Assembly: GCF_001610895.1 (NCBI RefSeq)
Contig: NZ_CP011273.1
Coordinates: 124,001 to 188,000, forward strand
DNA: 64,000 nt
Direction of reading: 5' to 3'
DNA from: Planctomyces sp. SH-PL62
GTDB lineage: Bacteria > Planctomycetota > Planctomycetia > Isosphaerales > Isosphaeraceae
Shown here one piece after another: positions 55,165 through 64,000 of the stretch (positions within the stretch are counted from its first letter, which is position 1; the number at the start of each line of letters is the position of its first letter). Both the position numbers and the translations under genes were made by a program. A model generated the notes under the pieces. The model was not told the DNA's origin, did not search any database, and was given only the letters and a program-made list of their open reading frames with translations.

Positions 55165-55821
55165 TCAGGCGGCCTTGGTGCGGCGGCCGGAGACGTACTT
55201 GCGGAGGCCGAGGCCGCCCAGGGTGGTGAGCACCAGGGCGATCGTGCTCGGTTCGGGCACCGGGGCCTCGGTGTTCGTCGAGGTGATGAGGGCCTCGACC
55301 GTGGTCAGGCCGGCGTTGGACTGCGAGGGCACCAGGAGCTTGTCGCCCTTGGGGAAGCTGAAGCTGAGCTTCTGCGTGCCCAGGTCCAGCTCGTCGATCG
55401 GCTGGTCGAAGGTGGCGGTCACCGTCGAGTGGTAGGGGCTGTCGACGACGCCGTTGAGCACGCCCGTGATGACCGTCGAGAGGGCGGTCAGCGGGTTGCC
55501 GTTGAGATCCTGCGGCAGGATCGTGATGGCGAATCCGACGTTGTTGTAGGTGGTGCTCGACCCGGCGGCCGGCGGGGCGACGACGAACGTCCCCAGGCCG
55601 GCGTTCACGGAGCCGGAGGCCAGGTCCACGCCCGCCGCGCTGGCCGGGGTGAAGCTGATCAGGTTCGGCCCGCTGATCCCCTTGCTCAGGTCGATCGCGG
55701 TGGCGGTCTGGTACTTGAGGATCGCGGCCGCCTCGACGTTCGAGCCCAGGCCCGTGCCGACGATCATCCCCAGCGCGAGGGCCGCGGACCGCAGCCTCGT
55801 CAATCCTTTAGTCATGCTCAT
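55165..55821 (-). CDS. PEP-CTERM sorting-domain protein
   Basis: The 218-residue exported protein begins MSMTKGLTRLRSAALALGMI with a signal peptide ending near VEAA; AGGAGG lies 5 bp before the ATG. The body is beta-rich (FVVAPPAAGSSTTYNNVGFA, FDQPIDELDLGTQKLSFSF). It ends VPEPSTIALVLTTLGGLGL followed by RKYVSGRRTKAA, a PEP-CTERM signal. No exosortase is encoded nearby. Function unknown; surface or matrix location expected. Confidence 0.83.
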   Translation of the reverse strand: MSMTKGLTRLRSAALALGMIVGTGLGSNVEAAAILKYQTATAIDLSKGISGPNLISFTPASAAGVDLASGSVNAGLGTFVVAPPAAGSSTTYNNVGFAITILPQDLNGNPLTALSTVITGVLNGVVDSPYHSTVTATFDQPIDELDLGTQKLSFSFPKGDKLLVPSQSNAGLTTVEALITSTNTEAPVPEPSTIALVLTTLGGLGLRKYVSGRRTKAA

Positions 55822-56269
55822 CTCTTCCTCCTGAACAAGATCGGATTGTCACGACGCAATCCTGGTTCCTCGGTCGCTGCTTCTGACTCGCGTCGCGACG
55901 GCCTCGCCCGCTCGGTTGAGACGCGGCGCGGATCGAACTTCGCGAGACACGGGGATCACGACCCGGACAGGCTTCCTGGAGGGCCCCCTTTGGGGAGGGC
56001 CGCGAGATCGCGACGGATCGGGGGGAAGGGAGAAGGATGAGAGCTGAAGGCCATCGCATCCATGCCCGCCTCCGCCTAGACTCCGCCATGAGTCTCTTCG
56101 CCAAGATGTCCGTGATGTGAGCCAACGGCGGGGAGAATACTCCGGGTCGGGAAACCTGTAAACGCGACTTTGGGGCTTTGTCGGAAATTCCGTGAATTTC
56201 CCTCGTCCGAAAGCCGAGTCGCCCCGCCCCCTGCAGGAACCGCGTCCGAATAGGCGGACTCCGGCCCGA
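55822..56269. other. Gene-free region of about 450 bp
   Basis: It lies between the start of the PEP-CTERM gene and the end of priA, both on the minus strand. A less GC-rich part near 56120-56210 (including GGAAATTCCGTGAATTTCC, an imperfect palindrome) may be a promoter or operator for the PEP-CTERM gene. No coding sequence is supported. Confidence 0.4.
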
Positions 56270-58660
56270 TCAGAGCATCCCTACCGGGTCCACGTCGACC
56301 GCTAGCTCGACTTTGGGGGGGAGCGGGGGATTGGAAAGGTCGTGCAGGAGGGAGCGGAGAGGGCCCGGCGTCGCGCACCGGAGCTGGAGGTGGAATCGGA
56401 ACTCTTCCTTGATCTTCAGGACGGGGGCCGGGCAAGGGCCGAGGAAACGCACCGAGGGATCGGCCTTCGCCCGCAGGACGGTCGTCAGCTCGTCGAGGTA
56501 CGCCTTCACCCGGCCCTCGTCGCGGCCTCGGGCCAGCAGCCGGACGATCCGGCCGTAGGGAGAGGCCAGGACGGCCGAGCGATGGGGGAGTTCCTGGGTG
56601 ACGAAGCTCTCGTAGTCATGGCGGGCGGCGTGGAGGATGGCCGGGCTCTCGGGGCTGTAGGTCTGGACCAGCACCCTCCCCTTGCGGTCGCCCCGCCCGG
56701 TGCGGCCGGCGACCTGCGCCACGAGCTGGAACGTCCGCTCGGCGGCGCGGAAGTCGGGGAGGTGGAGGGCCACGTCGGCGTCGACCACGCCGACCAGGGT
56801 CACGTTCGGGAAGTCCAGCCCCTTGGCGATCATCTGCGTCCCCAGGAGGATCCGCACCTCTCCCGACTTGAACGCGGCGAGGGCCTCCTCATGGCTGCCG
56901 TGGCGGCGCATGGTGTCGGAGTCCATCCGGCGGGCGGCGTGGAACGGGAACTCCATCGCCACCTCGCGCTCCAGGCGTTCGGTCCCGATCCCGCCGTAGT
57001 GGAGCACGGGGGCGTGGCACGACGGGCAGGCGGGGGGGCAAGGCCGCTCGGCGTCGCACATGTGGCAGATCAGCAGCCGACGCCCCTTGTGGAAGGTCGC
57101 CGCCACGTCGCAGTGCCGGCACTTCACCACCTCGCCGCACTTGGGGCAGATGATGAACGTGTTGTAGCCCCGGCGGTTCAACAGCAGGATCACCTGGCCG
57201 TCGTCGTCGAGCGCCTGGTGGATGGCCAGGCGCAGGGTGTCGCTCAGGCCGCCGGTCATGTGCTTCTCATGCCGGAGGTCGATCAGCTCGACGGCGGGCA
57301 TCGGCCTCCCCTCGACGCGGCTGGGCATGTCGATCTTCGTGTATCGCCCGCGCTCGGCGTTCGACCAGGATTCGAGCGAGGGGGTGGCCGAGCCCAGCAT
57401 GACCGGCACGGATTCCAGGTGGGCCCGCTTCACGGCGACGTCGCGCGCGTGGTAGCGGGGGGCGGTCTCCTGCTTGAAGGTGCTCTCGTGCTCCTCGTCG
57501 ACGACGATCAGCCCCAGGCGGCGGGTGGGGGCGAAGATGGCCGAGCGGGCGCCGACGACCACGTCGATCTCGCCCCGGGCGATGTTCCGCCAGTGGCGGT
57601 GCCGCTCCACGTCGCTCAGGTGGCTGTGGAGCACCGCGACCCGCCGGAACCGACGCTTGAAGCGCCGGATCGTCTGGGGAGTCAGGCTGATCTCGGGGAC
57701 CAGGACGATCGCCTCCCGGCCTCGGGCGACGACCTGCTCGATGGCCGACAGGTAGACCTCGGTCTTGCCGCTCCCCGTCACGCCGAAGACCAGGAACGGG
57801 GCGAACGCGTCCCCTTGCAAGGCGGGCGAGAGCGCGTCCATCGCCTCCTGCTGCTCGGGCGTGAGGGCCAGCCTCGGCTTGGCCTCGGTCGCCTCGGCGG
57901 CTGCCGGGGCCGGGGCCTGGGCCGTCGCGTCCGCCTCCTCGTCCTTCGCGGCCTTGCGGGCCTCGTCGAGCGCGAGCCGGCGCTTGACGGTGTGGAGGCG
58001 GCCGTCGCGGCGGAGGCCGGCGACGACCCCCGGCCCGCACTTGGCGCGTCGGCAGACGTCGGAGACGGTGAGCATGTCTCCCTCGGCCCGGCAGACGGCG
58101 TCGATCGCGGCGGCCTGCTTGGCGGTGAGGGTCGCTTCCAGGGTCCCGTCCCGCCAGGCCTGGAGGGTCTCCGGGGGGACGACCAGGAACGTGCCGATCC
58201 GCGTCCCCGCCTGGTTGCGGACCCCGGCCGGGACCACGGCGTCGAGCGCCTGGCCCCACGAGCACAGGTAGTACCCGGCCATCCAGCGGGTCAGTTCCAG
58301 CATCCGGGCGTCGATCAGCGGGACCGGGTCGAGGATCTCGGCGATGTTCTTGATCCGGGACGGGTCGAGCCCCTCGGGCGGGAGCAGGCCGACCGACACG
58401 CAGTAGCCCGTCACCAGCCCCCCCCGCTTCCCCAGGGGGACCCGCACCCGCTGGCCCACCTGGACCCCGCTCACCAGCTTGCGGGGGACGCCGTAGGTCA
58501 GCGCCTGGTCGAACGCCCGATTGACGACGACCTCGATGAACAGCCCCCCGCGCTCGGCGGGCGCGACGTCCTCGCCGCCGAACCACGACGGGGGGCGGAC
58601 CAACCTTCCCGAGGGACGGGCGGCCTCGCCGTCCCGATCATCCTGATTGACAACGCTCAT
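56270..58660 (-). CDS. priA: Primosomal replication restart helicase PriA
   Basis: The 796-residue protein restarts stalled replication forks. The N-terminal DNA-binding domain (RAFDQALTYGVPRKL, QRVRVPLGKRGGLVTGYCV) is followed by the helicase core with Walker A GVTGSGKTEVYLSAIEQV, Walker B VVDEEHESTFKQE, and the Zn-binding Cys cluster CPKCGEVVKCRHCDVA, CHMCDAERPCPPACPSC. LGTQMIAKGLDFPNVTLVGV and QVAGRTGRG are motifs V and VI. Length is slightly above typical (730). A 45-residue Ala/Glu-rich insertion (about 233-278) lies before the helicase core. The gene is monocistronic and divergent from nadD. Confidence 0.93.
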   Translation of the reverse strand: MSVVNQDDRDGEAARPSGRLVRPPSWFGGEDVAPAERGGLFIEVVVNRAFDQALTYGVPRKLVSGVQVGQRVRVPLGKRGGLVTGYCVSVGLLPPEGLDPSRIKNIAEILDPVPLIDARMLELTRWMAGYYLCSWGQALDAVVPAGVRNQAGTRIGTFLVVPPETLQAWRDGTLEATLTAKQAAAIDAVCRAEGDMLTVSDVCRRAKCGPGVVAGLRRDGRLHTVKRRLALDEARKAAKDEEADATAQAPAPAAAEATEAKPRLALTPEQQEAMDALSPALQGDAFAPFLVFGVTGSGKTEVYLSAIEQVVARGREAIVLVPEISLTPQTIRRFKRRFRRVAVLHSHLSDVERHRHWRNIARGEIDVVVGARSAIFAPTRRLGLIVVDEEHESTFKQETAPRYHARDVAVKRAHLESVPVMLGSATPSLESWSNAERGRYTKIDMPSRVEGRPMPAVELIDLRHEKHMTGGLSDTLRLAIHQALDDDGQVILLLNRRGYNTFIICPKCGEVVKCRHCDVAATFHKGRRLLICHMCDAERPCPPACPSCHAPVLHYGGIGTERLEREVAMEFPFHAARRMDSDTMRRHGSHEEALAAFKSGEVRILLGTQMIAKGLDFPNVTLVGVVDADVALHLPDFRAAERTFQLVAQVAGRTGRGDRKGRVLVQTYSPESPAILHAARHDYESFVTQELPHRSAVLASPYGRIVRLLARGRDEGRVKAYLDELTTVLRAKADPSVRFLGPCPAPVLKIKEEFRFHLQLRCATPGPLRSLLHDLSNPPLPPKVELAVDVDPVGML

Positions 58661-58794
58661 CGGGCGAACCTATCGTCGAGTTTCCGGGCCGTCGGCTGAC
58701 TATCGAGATTATACGCCGAACCGTCGAACTTCTGCACGCCTGTCCAGACGGCCGCGGTCGAGGTTCCGTCGGGTCGAAGGGGGTTTGCTCGTCC

Positions 58795-59394
58795 ATGCGA
58801 TTAGGGGTTTACGGCGGGACGTTCGATCCGATCCACCTGGGGCATCTGATCCTCGCGGAGCAGTGCCGCGAGGCCTGCCGCCTGGATCGGGTCTGGTTCG
58901 TGGTCGCGAACGAGCCGCCCCACAAGCGCGGGGCGAAACGGTCGGCGGTCCATCATCGGATCGAGATGACCCGGCTGGCGATCGCCGGGAATGACGCGTT
59001 CGAGGTCTCCGAGATCGAGGCGACCCGGCCGGGACCCTCCTACAGCGTGGACACCCTGGCCCAGATCCGGGAGGAACGCCCCGAGGACGAGTTGTTCTTC
59101 CTGATCGGCGGCGACAGCCTGGTCGATCTCCCCACCTGGCGGCAGCCCGATCAGATCGCCGCGACGGCGACGATCGTGGTGGCGAACCGGCCGGGATCGG
59201 ACGTTGAGCCCCCTCCCGCTTCGCTATTCGGCCCCGACGCCCGACCCCTCCAGTTCGTCTCGATCCCCCCGATCGGTATCGCTTCCCAGGGCCTCCGGAG
59301 TCGGCTCGCCGAGGGCCGGAGCATCCGCTACCAGACCCCGAGGGCCGTGGAAGCCTACATCGAGGCCCACAAGCTCTATCGCGAGGCCCCCTGA
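58795..59394 (+). CDS. nadD: Nicotinate-nucleotide adenylyltransferase
   Basis: The 199-residue enzyme makes nicotinic acid adenine dinucleotide from nicotinate mononucleotide and ATP, in NAD synthesis. GVYGGTFDPIHLGHLILAEQ contains the nucleotidyltransferase H-x-G-H motif, PPHKRG is the family's substrate motif, and SQGLRSRLAEGRSIRYQTP matches the C-terminal S-x-x-x-R block. Length is typical. Confidence 0.93.
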   Translation: MRLGVYGGTFDPIHLGHLILAEQCREACRLDRVWFVVANEPPHKRGAKRSAVHHRIEMTRLAIAGNDAFEVSEIEATRPGPSYSVDTLAQIREERPEDELFFLIGGDSLVDLPTWRQPDQIAATATIVVANRPGSDVEPPPASLFGPDARPLQFVSIPPIGIASQGLRSRLAEGRSIRYQTPRAVEAYIEAHKLYREAP

Positions 59395-59526
59395 CCGATC
59401 GCCCGGCGATTTTTCGGAATCGAGCGGGCTTCACCTTGGAAAACCTTTCGGGCGATACAATAGAGGATGGCTTCGGCCGAATCGACTTCCTCTGGTTCTC
59501 GGAACACGCGCGGAAGGAAAGGGAAC

Positions 59527-60525
59527 ATGCTGCTCCTCTCCCACAGCGGGCAGCCGGCTCGCCGGCTCGGCCTGATTCGGATACTCGGGCTGGCCCTGGC
59601 CGCGGCCGTGCTCGGGACGTCGTCCCCGGCGCGGGCGGGGGCGTTCTCCTGGCTGGACGAGGTCGTGCAGCAGATCATCGTCGAGGCTCGCGGGGGCAAG
59701 GCGGTGCTGCACACGGGCGACGCCGCCCGGATCGAGGCCCGCGGCGGCGGCAAGCTGTTCGCGAAGGGGACCGAGGAAGGGCTCGAAGGCCTGGTCAAGC
59801 AGTCGGACGAATTCGCGGCGGCGGCGCGTCGGGTCGAGAACCCGAGCGAGCTTTTGCTGGAGAGCCGCTTCGGCCAGCTCGTGGGCCGCGACGCCGACGC
59901 CCTGCGGACGTTCTCGGCGCTCAAGCCGGCCGAGAAGCGGGTGGTCGTCGAGATGGGCGAGTCGGCCCGTCGGATCGCCCAGCGGTATCCCCAGGAAGCC
60001 GAGGCCATGATCGGCCGGCTCGGCCCGGAGGGGCTGACCGCCGTGCGGACGTTCGGCGACGACGTGGCCGAGGTGCTGGCGAAGGAAGGTCCGGAGAGTC
60101 TGGGCGTGCTGCGCAAGACCGGCCGGGGGGGCTGGGAGTTCCTGACCACCCAGGTCCTTCCTCATAAGAAGAAGCTGGCCGCGGCCGGCGTGCTGGCCGC
60201 CTTCTACGCCAACCCGGACGCCTTCATCGACTACACCGGACGCGCCACCGAGTACGCCGCCCGCGAATTCGCCCGCGCCGGCGTGACCCTGGCGACTACC
60301 GTCGGCGGCGGTCTGGCCCAGGGGCTGGAGACCTCGATCGGCGAGGCCCTCGCCAGCCGAGGGCTGGATTTCCTGGTCTTCCGCAAGCTGGGCGTGATCC
60401 TGGCCGGGCTCGTGGCGTGCGGGGCGCTCCTGGTCGTCCTGGGGATGCCCATGCGGACGATGCTCCGGCCGTTCACCGGAGCCCTCTGGCTGTTCCGCAA
60501 GGCCGTCTCGCGACGTTCGGCCTGA
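59527..60525 (+). CDS. Exported helical protein with C-terminal membrane segments, unknown function
   Basis: The 332-residue product starts at ATG 59527 (AAAGGGA upstream). The N-terminus is a signal peptide (LGLIRILGLALAAAVLGTSS ... PARAG). The middle (about 40-240) is helical with AFSWLDEVVQQIIVEARGGK and ERAVVEMGESARRIAQRYP-type repeats. Near the C-terminus a hydrophobic helix (VILAGLVACGALLVVLGMPM, about 292-311) and weaker segments (LAAAGVLAAFYANPDA) suggest membrane attachment. I recognise no family. It is followed after about 250 bp by the GTPase-like gene on the same strand and may be its partner. Part of the sequence recalls the protein at 42716-44686. Confidence 0.65.
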   Translation: MLLLSHSGQPARRLGLIRILGLALAAAVLGTSSPARAGAFSWLDEVVQQIIVEARGGKAVLHTGDAARIEARGGGKLFAKGTEEGLEGLVKQSDEFAAAARRVENPSELLLESRFGQLVGRDADALRTFSALKPAEKRVVVEMGESARRIAQRYPQEAEAMIGRLGPEGLTAVRTFGDDVAEVLAKEGPESLGVLRKTGRGGWEFLTTQVLPHKKKLAAAGVLAAFYANPDAFIDYTGRATEYAAREFARAGVTLATTVGGGLAQGLETSIGEALASRGLDFLVFRKLGVILAGLVACGALLVVLGMPMRTMLRPFTGALWLFRKAVSRRSA

Positions 60526-60776
60526 ACGATCGGCATCGAACCACCCGCCCTCCCCTTTCGTATCGAACGCGGGAAGCGGTCCGCTCCCCCCGGCGGTAAA
60601 CTCGACGGGGGTTGAGCATCCCTCCCGACGCGACCCTCGGCCCGGCCGGGGACGCTCGGGTCGAGGGTCGAAACGGTCGATCATCAGCAAGCGGCCGCGA
60701 ACTCTCGACGGCCCTTCCGCCGTGGGCATGGACGCCCTCACGTCTGGTCTGGTGGCTCAGGAGATCGGGGACGAGC

Positions 60777-63119
60777 GTGTCAAACCGCCGCAACGCGCGA
60801 CTGGACGCCCTGGAGGCCCGGCTCACGGGCCCCAAGCGGATCGCCCTGTTCGGGCATCGGAACGTCGGGAAGACGACCCTGCTGGCGATGTTCTACCGGC
60901 AGGCCGCCGGGGGGCAGGTGCCGGGCGTGCGCCTGGCCGCCGCCGACCCCCCGACCGCCGAGTACCTGGCCGAGAAGATCGCCCAGATCGAGTCCGGCCA
61001 GTCCACCACCGGCACCCTCTCGGAAACCGAGCTGCACCTGCGGCTGTACCACGGCCCCGCTCGGTTCGAGCTGATCGTCAAGGATTACCAGGGGGAGCAC
61101 GTCACCCTGGGGACCGACGAGCCGATCCAGGAGTTCTTCGCCGGCTGCGACGCCGTCTTCCTCTGCCTGGACCCCGAGGGCTCCAACGACCCCGCCGAGC
61201 GCCGGCGCCGCCAGCAGGAGGTCGAGAACCTGCTGGAGCGGTACATCGAGCGGTCCGAGGACATCAGCACCGACCGCCCCGTCGCCCTGCTCCTGACCAA
61301 GTTCGACCGGGTGCTCGCCCGCGAGGGGCGGGGCTCGACGGCCGACGAGGCGTTCGTCGAGGCCCTGGTCGACCGCCAGTACGGCATGACCCGCCACGCC
61401 CTCCGCCAGCACGCGCCCGACGGCGTGATCTTCGCCGTCAGCTCGTTCGGGACCGGCTCGGACGGCAACCGGCCGCCGTCGGAGATCCGACCGATGGGCC
61501 TCGAAGGCCCGCTGGGCTGGGTCGCCGAGCAGCTCGAGACCCGCGACCGCGCCCAGATGGAGCTGCTCTGGGACCTCGCCGCCGGCGACCTCCCGAGGCT
61601 CAGGCGCTGCCTGGCCGCCTACGAGAAGCGCTACCCCCGATCGAACCGGACGTACGAGTTCCGCGCCCGGCTGAAGCGTCGGGAGCGGGGCCGGACGCTG
61701 CGACGGGCGGCGAAGCTCGCGGGCGCCCTCGCACTGCTGGCGGGCGTGGTGGTCGGCTACGACTACTGGGGCTACCACGTCGCCTCGGCGTTCGAGCGCG
61801 ACCCGGGGAATACGGCCACGGCCGTCGCCGGGCGCTGGGCGGACCTGCTGGAAGGCCACCCGACGCTCCCCTACGTCCTCCCCCGGCTCGCCCGCGAGGC
61901 GGCGAACAAGAAGGCCGAGTGGAGCGTCAAGGCCAGTGGCGTGCAGATCGCCGCCGGGACCGTCGTCCCCGATCTCGAAGCGCGGCTGGAGGCCGCCCGC
62001 AACCAGGCCCCCCAGCTCGCCCCGGCGATCCGCGAGGTCGAGAAGTCTCGCGAGCAGGTCCGTCACGACGAGCGCTGGAAGGAGGTGTACGCCCAGGCCA
62101 ATTCCCTGGAGGCGATCGACGAGCCCGCCAAGGCCGTCACCGCGCTCGACGGCTTCCTCCGCGAGTTCCCCGACACCCCCCGACGCCCCGAGATCCTCAA
62201 GCTGGCCCAGGGTCTCAAGGCCGAGCTGACCACCCGTCGAAGCGCCGCCGAACGCCGGACCATCGACGACCTCGTCCGCTCCGAGTCCCTCCCCAACGCC
62301 TCGCTCGCCGACCTGATCGAGCGTTCGCGGCAGTTCCTGAACGAGCACCCGGAAAGCCCGTATCGGTCCGAGGTCCAGGAGCGGCTCGACGACTACGTCC
62401 GCCGCCTGGACGAGCGCGACATCGCCCGCGCCCGCGAATACTCCCAGCGCCAGCCGACGAGCTTCGAGACCCGGATCGAGAAGTACCAGGACTACCTGAA
62501 GGCCCACCAGACCGGCGGGCTGTTCATCAGCGAGGCGATCGAGGCCCGCGACAAGATCCTCCGCGAGTGGGACGCCTACTCCTACCGCCAGGCCTACGAC
62601 CACGCCACGGCCCACCCCGACGACGTCGCCGAGGTCGCCCGGCGGCTCCGCGACTACCTCCGCGACCATCCCGACGGCCGCTTCGCCAGCACCTCCAAAA
62701 CGTACCTCGACTGGTGGGACAAGGTCTCCGTCCCCCACGGCTACCGCGTCACCCTGCGCCGGGGCGAGGTCTCCCCGTCGATCGCCAAGTACCTGGCCGG
62801 CGGCGGCCCCGACCTGGGCGTGACCCTCGAAGTCGGCGGCGTGACCTACGGCCCCTCCCCCGTCATCGCCAACTCCACGCGGCCGATCTGGGACTACACC
62901 TTCCCCCAGCCGATCATCTGGAAGTATGGCGACCCCGTCACCATCCGGGTCATCGACTACGACTGGTCCGCCTCCGAGGTCGCCGTCCTCAACAGCCGCC
63001 AGGGGGACCCCCTCGCCCTCCGCCTGCTCGACAACACCATCCGATTCGCCAGGGGAGGCCAAACCTCCCTCACCTTCACCTCCGACTTCGCCATGCCCAC
63101 CCTCGCCCGGCCCGAATGA
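60777..63119 (+). CDS. GTPase-like membrane protein with helical repeats and C2-like domain
   Basis: From GTG 60777 (VSNRRNARLDALEARLTGPK) the product has 780 residues; TTG 60612 would add 55 W/R-rich residues and is less likely. Residues 26-34 (GHRNVGKTT) form a P-loop, KDYQGEH around 102 resembles the G3/switch-II position, LLTKFD near 172 fits G4 (TKxD) and AVSSFG near 221 fits G5. This matches TRAFAC-type GTPases. A single membrane helix follows (AGALALLAGVVVGYDYWGY, about 313-332). About 335-650 are helical units with a repeated FL.E.P pattern (DGFLREFPDTPRRPE, RQFLNEHPESPYRSE, RDYLRDHPDGRF), like BamD/YbgF-type TPRs. The last 125 residues look like a C2-type beta-sandwich (VTLEVGGVTYGPSPVIANST, VTIRVIDYDW). 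The role is unknown. Confidence 0.75.
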   Translation: MSNRRNARLDALEARLTGPKRIALFGHRNVGKTTLLAMFYRQAAGGQVPGVRLAAADPPTAEYLAEKIAQIESGQSTTGTLSETELHLRLYHGPARFELIVKDYQGEHVTLGTDEPIQEFFAGCDAVFLCLDPEGSNDPAERRRRQQEVENLLERYIERSEDISTDRPVALLLTKFDRVLAREGRGSTADEAFVEALVDRQYGMTRHALRQHAPDGVIFAVSSFGTGSDGNRPPSEIRPMGLEGPLGWVAEQLETRDRAQMELLWDLAAGDLPRLRRCLAAYEKRYPRSNRTYEFRARLKRRERGRTLRRAAKLAGALALLAGVVVGYDYWGYHVASAFERDPGNTATAVAGRWADLLEGHPTLPYVLPRLAREAANKKAEWSVKASGVQIAAGTVVPDLEARLEAARNQAPQLAPAIREVEKSREQVRHDERWKEVYAQANSLEAIDEPAKAVTALDGFLREFPDTPRRPEILKLAQGLKAELTTRRSAAERRTIDDLVRSESLPNASLADLIERSRQFLNEHPESPYRSEVQERLDDYVRRLDERDIARAREYSQRQPTSFETRIEKYQDYLKAHQTGGLFISEAIEARDKILREWDAYSYRQAYDHATAHPDDVAEVARRLRDYLRDHPDGRFASTSKTYLDWWDKVSVPHGYRVTLRRGEVSPSIAKYLAGGGPDLGVTLEVGGVTYGPSPVIANSTRPIWDYTFPQPIIWKYGDPVTIRVIDYDWSASEVAVLNSRQGDPLALRLLDNTIRFARGGQTSLTFTSDFAMPTLARPE

Positions 63120-63120
63120 C

Positions 63121-63240
63121 CGGAATGGCTTCGTTTGGACCGGCGTTAAACGAAGCCATCGGACGCAAGTCGTTGCGGCGGTTGAGTTTTGATGCTGGTT
63201 TCCGACTCCGGGATTGGCTTCGAACGGCGATTTTTCATCG
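63121..63240 (+). repeat. ~115-bp dispersed repeat, copy 2
   Basis: Related to 15071-15185. At its left end ATGGCTTCGTTT and AAACGAAGCCAT form a perfect 12-bp inverted repeat around an 11-nt loop; then GCCATCGGACGCAAGTC and, 55 bp later, GGATTGGCTTCG. It begins directly at the stop codon of the GTPase gene, so it could also act as its terminator. Confidence 0.5.
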
Positions 63241-63374
63241 CTTCCGGCATCGATCCCCCGCAGCCGATCGCCCTTCTCGATCGCTCCGAAGCGCAACCCG
63301 CCATCCTCACAATGCGCCCTCCCGACCGATTACGGAGCCGGGCCATCGCCCGGAGGAAGGCTCGCGCAATCCTG

Positions 63375-63397
63375 CCTTCTCCCGTGGTGGGAGGAGG
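63375..63397 (+). repeat. Intergenic hairpin, CCTTCTCCC type
   Basis: CCTTCTCCC, a 5-nt loop and GGGAGGAGG form a short hairpin followed by TGGCCGGAAGCCGATGAGG, a form common in intergenic repeat units of many bacteria. Only one copy is seen in the window. Confidence 0.35.
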
Positions 63398-63572
63398 TGG
63401 CCGGAAGCCGATGAGGGGGACCATCATCGCGGATCAACCGAAACGGTGCCGGCCCTCGGGCTGGCCGCCCCTCATACGTAGTTGCTTTGATGAATCGTCA
63501 TTGGCGAGCGGCCTCGGGCGCCACGGGTCGGTGATCGAGGCGATTTGGTCTCATCCGCCGCTGCACGGGTAC

Positions 63573-63630
63573 CTTCTCCCGCGAGGGGGGGAAGGCATGA
63601 TCGCGACGGTCCCACGTCGTCGCGGACGAA
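63573..63630 (+). repeat. 58-bp dispersed repeat, copy 2
   Basis: CTTCTCCCGCGAGGGGGG at the start and GTCGTCGCGGACGAA at the end; same length and 48 of 58 positions equal to the copy at 25801-25858. Confidence 0.55.
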
Positions 63631-64000
63631 CACAAGAGTCGACGGCCCCGGTGCTCGTCACCGCGTCAGCCAAGGAGGAAGGACTTCGCGGCGGGAGAGT
63701 TGGCGGGCGGGGAAATGAATGGATCGAGGCGTCTCCGGAGGCCGATATCAGGCGATGGTGTCGACGCGTGCGACGCGTCCCTTCCGCGGCTTCGGCCGTG
63801 AATCCCCGGTCTCGGCGGCCCTGTCGTCCCGGTCTGGGGATGGTTCGGAGGTTGCGTCGCGTTCGCCCCCCGACGCCGGGCGCGCCTCGCGAGTTCTCGC
63901 TGGGGGTCGCCCGGGGAAGTCGCGGCGGGCGGGATAAAGGACGGTCCTGTGCACCTGGGAACCGAGCGAAAGCCTATCCCCCGATCGTTGCGGATATGGT

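Larger units (their letters stand above)
63120..64000. other. Gene-free right end of the window
   Basis: About 880 bp follow the GTPase gene with no supported coding sequence. It holds three repeats (63121-63240, 63375-63397 hairpin and 63573-63630). Short open frames here (for example 63719-63937) lack ribosome-binding sites and family features. Nothing recognisable begins at the right edge. Confidence 0.45.

Noticed and set aside
63719-63954. Overlapping short open frames on both strands near the right edge
   Set aside because: No ribosome-binding site, no signal or domain, composition like non-coding GC-rich DNA.
1-64000. rRNA and tRNA genes
   Set aside because: No T-loop/acceptor-arm pairs or conserved rRNA stretches were found by eye in the intergenic regions; a covariance search could still find one.

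Overview
The window is high-GC DNA from a planctomycete, most likely an Isosphaeraceae-type organism (Singulisphaera/Paludisphaera relatives). This is inferred from protein families only. There are three DUF1559 pseudopilin-like proteins paired with small lipoproteins, three PEP-CTERM surface proteins, Tat-exported Gfo/Idh/MocA oxidoreductases, a sulfatase, a DUF1080 protein, a cytochrome-c/copper monooxygenase, and an ECF sigma factor overlapping a Ser/Thr kinase with WD40-type repeats. There are no rRNA genes and no tRNA genes that I can recognise. Because GC is high, nearly every gene has long open shadows on other frames; these were left out.

Layout. 1-5067: a partial TPR gene, a secreted DUF5648-like protein, a SUKH-like gene broken by an amber codon, and a large ADP-forming acyl-CoA synthetase/GNAT fusion. 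5433-10884: two lipoprotein + DUF1559 modules flanking a sigma-54 activator; between activator and second module lie three ~20-bp direct repeats and a good -24/-12 promoter. 11005-15062: a sulfate ABC importer operon (binding protein, two permeases, ATPase). 15063-19120: repeat-rich intergenic DNA, a PEP-CTERM protein, a small secreted protein and a copper monooxygenase. 19551-23586: an NTF2-like protein, ComEC and an alpha/beta hydrolase in tandem. 23606-31431: a large TPR protein, a small unknown protein, a sulfatase, the third DUF1559 module, trpS and a GlsB-like membrane protein. 31488-41880: Gfo/Idh/MocA dehydrogenase, diguanylate cyclase, then an esterase, FAD oxidoreductase, DUF1080 protein and GH63-like glucosidase that suggest glycan degradation. 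42010-50121: methyltransferase plus an unknown membrane-anchored protein, pyruvate kinase, a second Gfo/Idh/MocA protein and a PEP-CTERM protein. 50337-58660: sigma factor/kinase pair, another PEP-CTERM protein and PriA. 58795-63119: NadD, then a two-gene unit of an unknown membrane protein and a GTPase-TM-helical-repeat-C2-like protein, which is the best candidate for an undescribed system.

Three otherwise good genes (sigma-54 activator, sulfate ATPase, kinase) are each broken by exactly one missing base in a G/C run of six or seven. That pattern points to homopolymer under-calling in the assembly rather than three independent pseudogenes, although slippage or phase variation is not excluded. 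Several dispersed repeat families occur in intergenic DNA: a ~180-195-bp MITE-like palindromic element (two copies), a ~115-bp element that directly follows two stop codons, and a 58-bp element (two copies).
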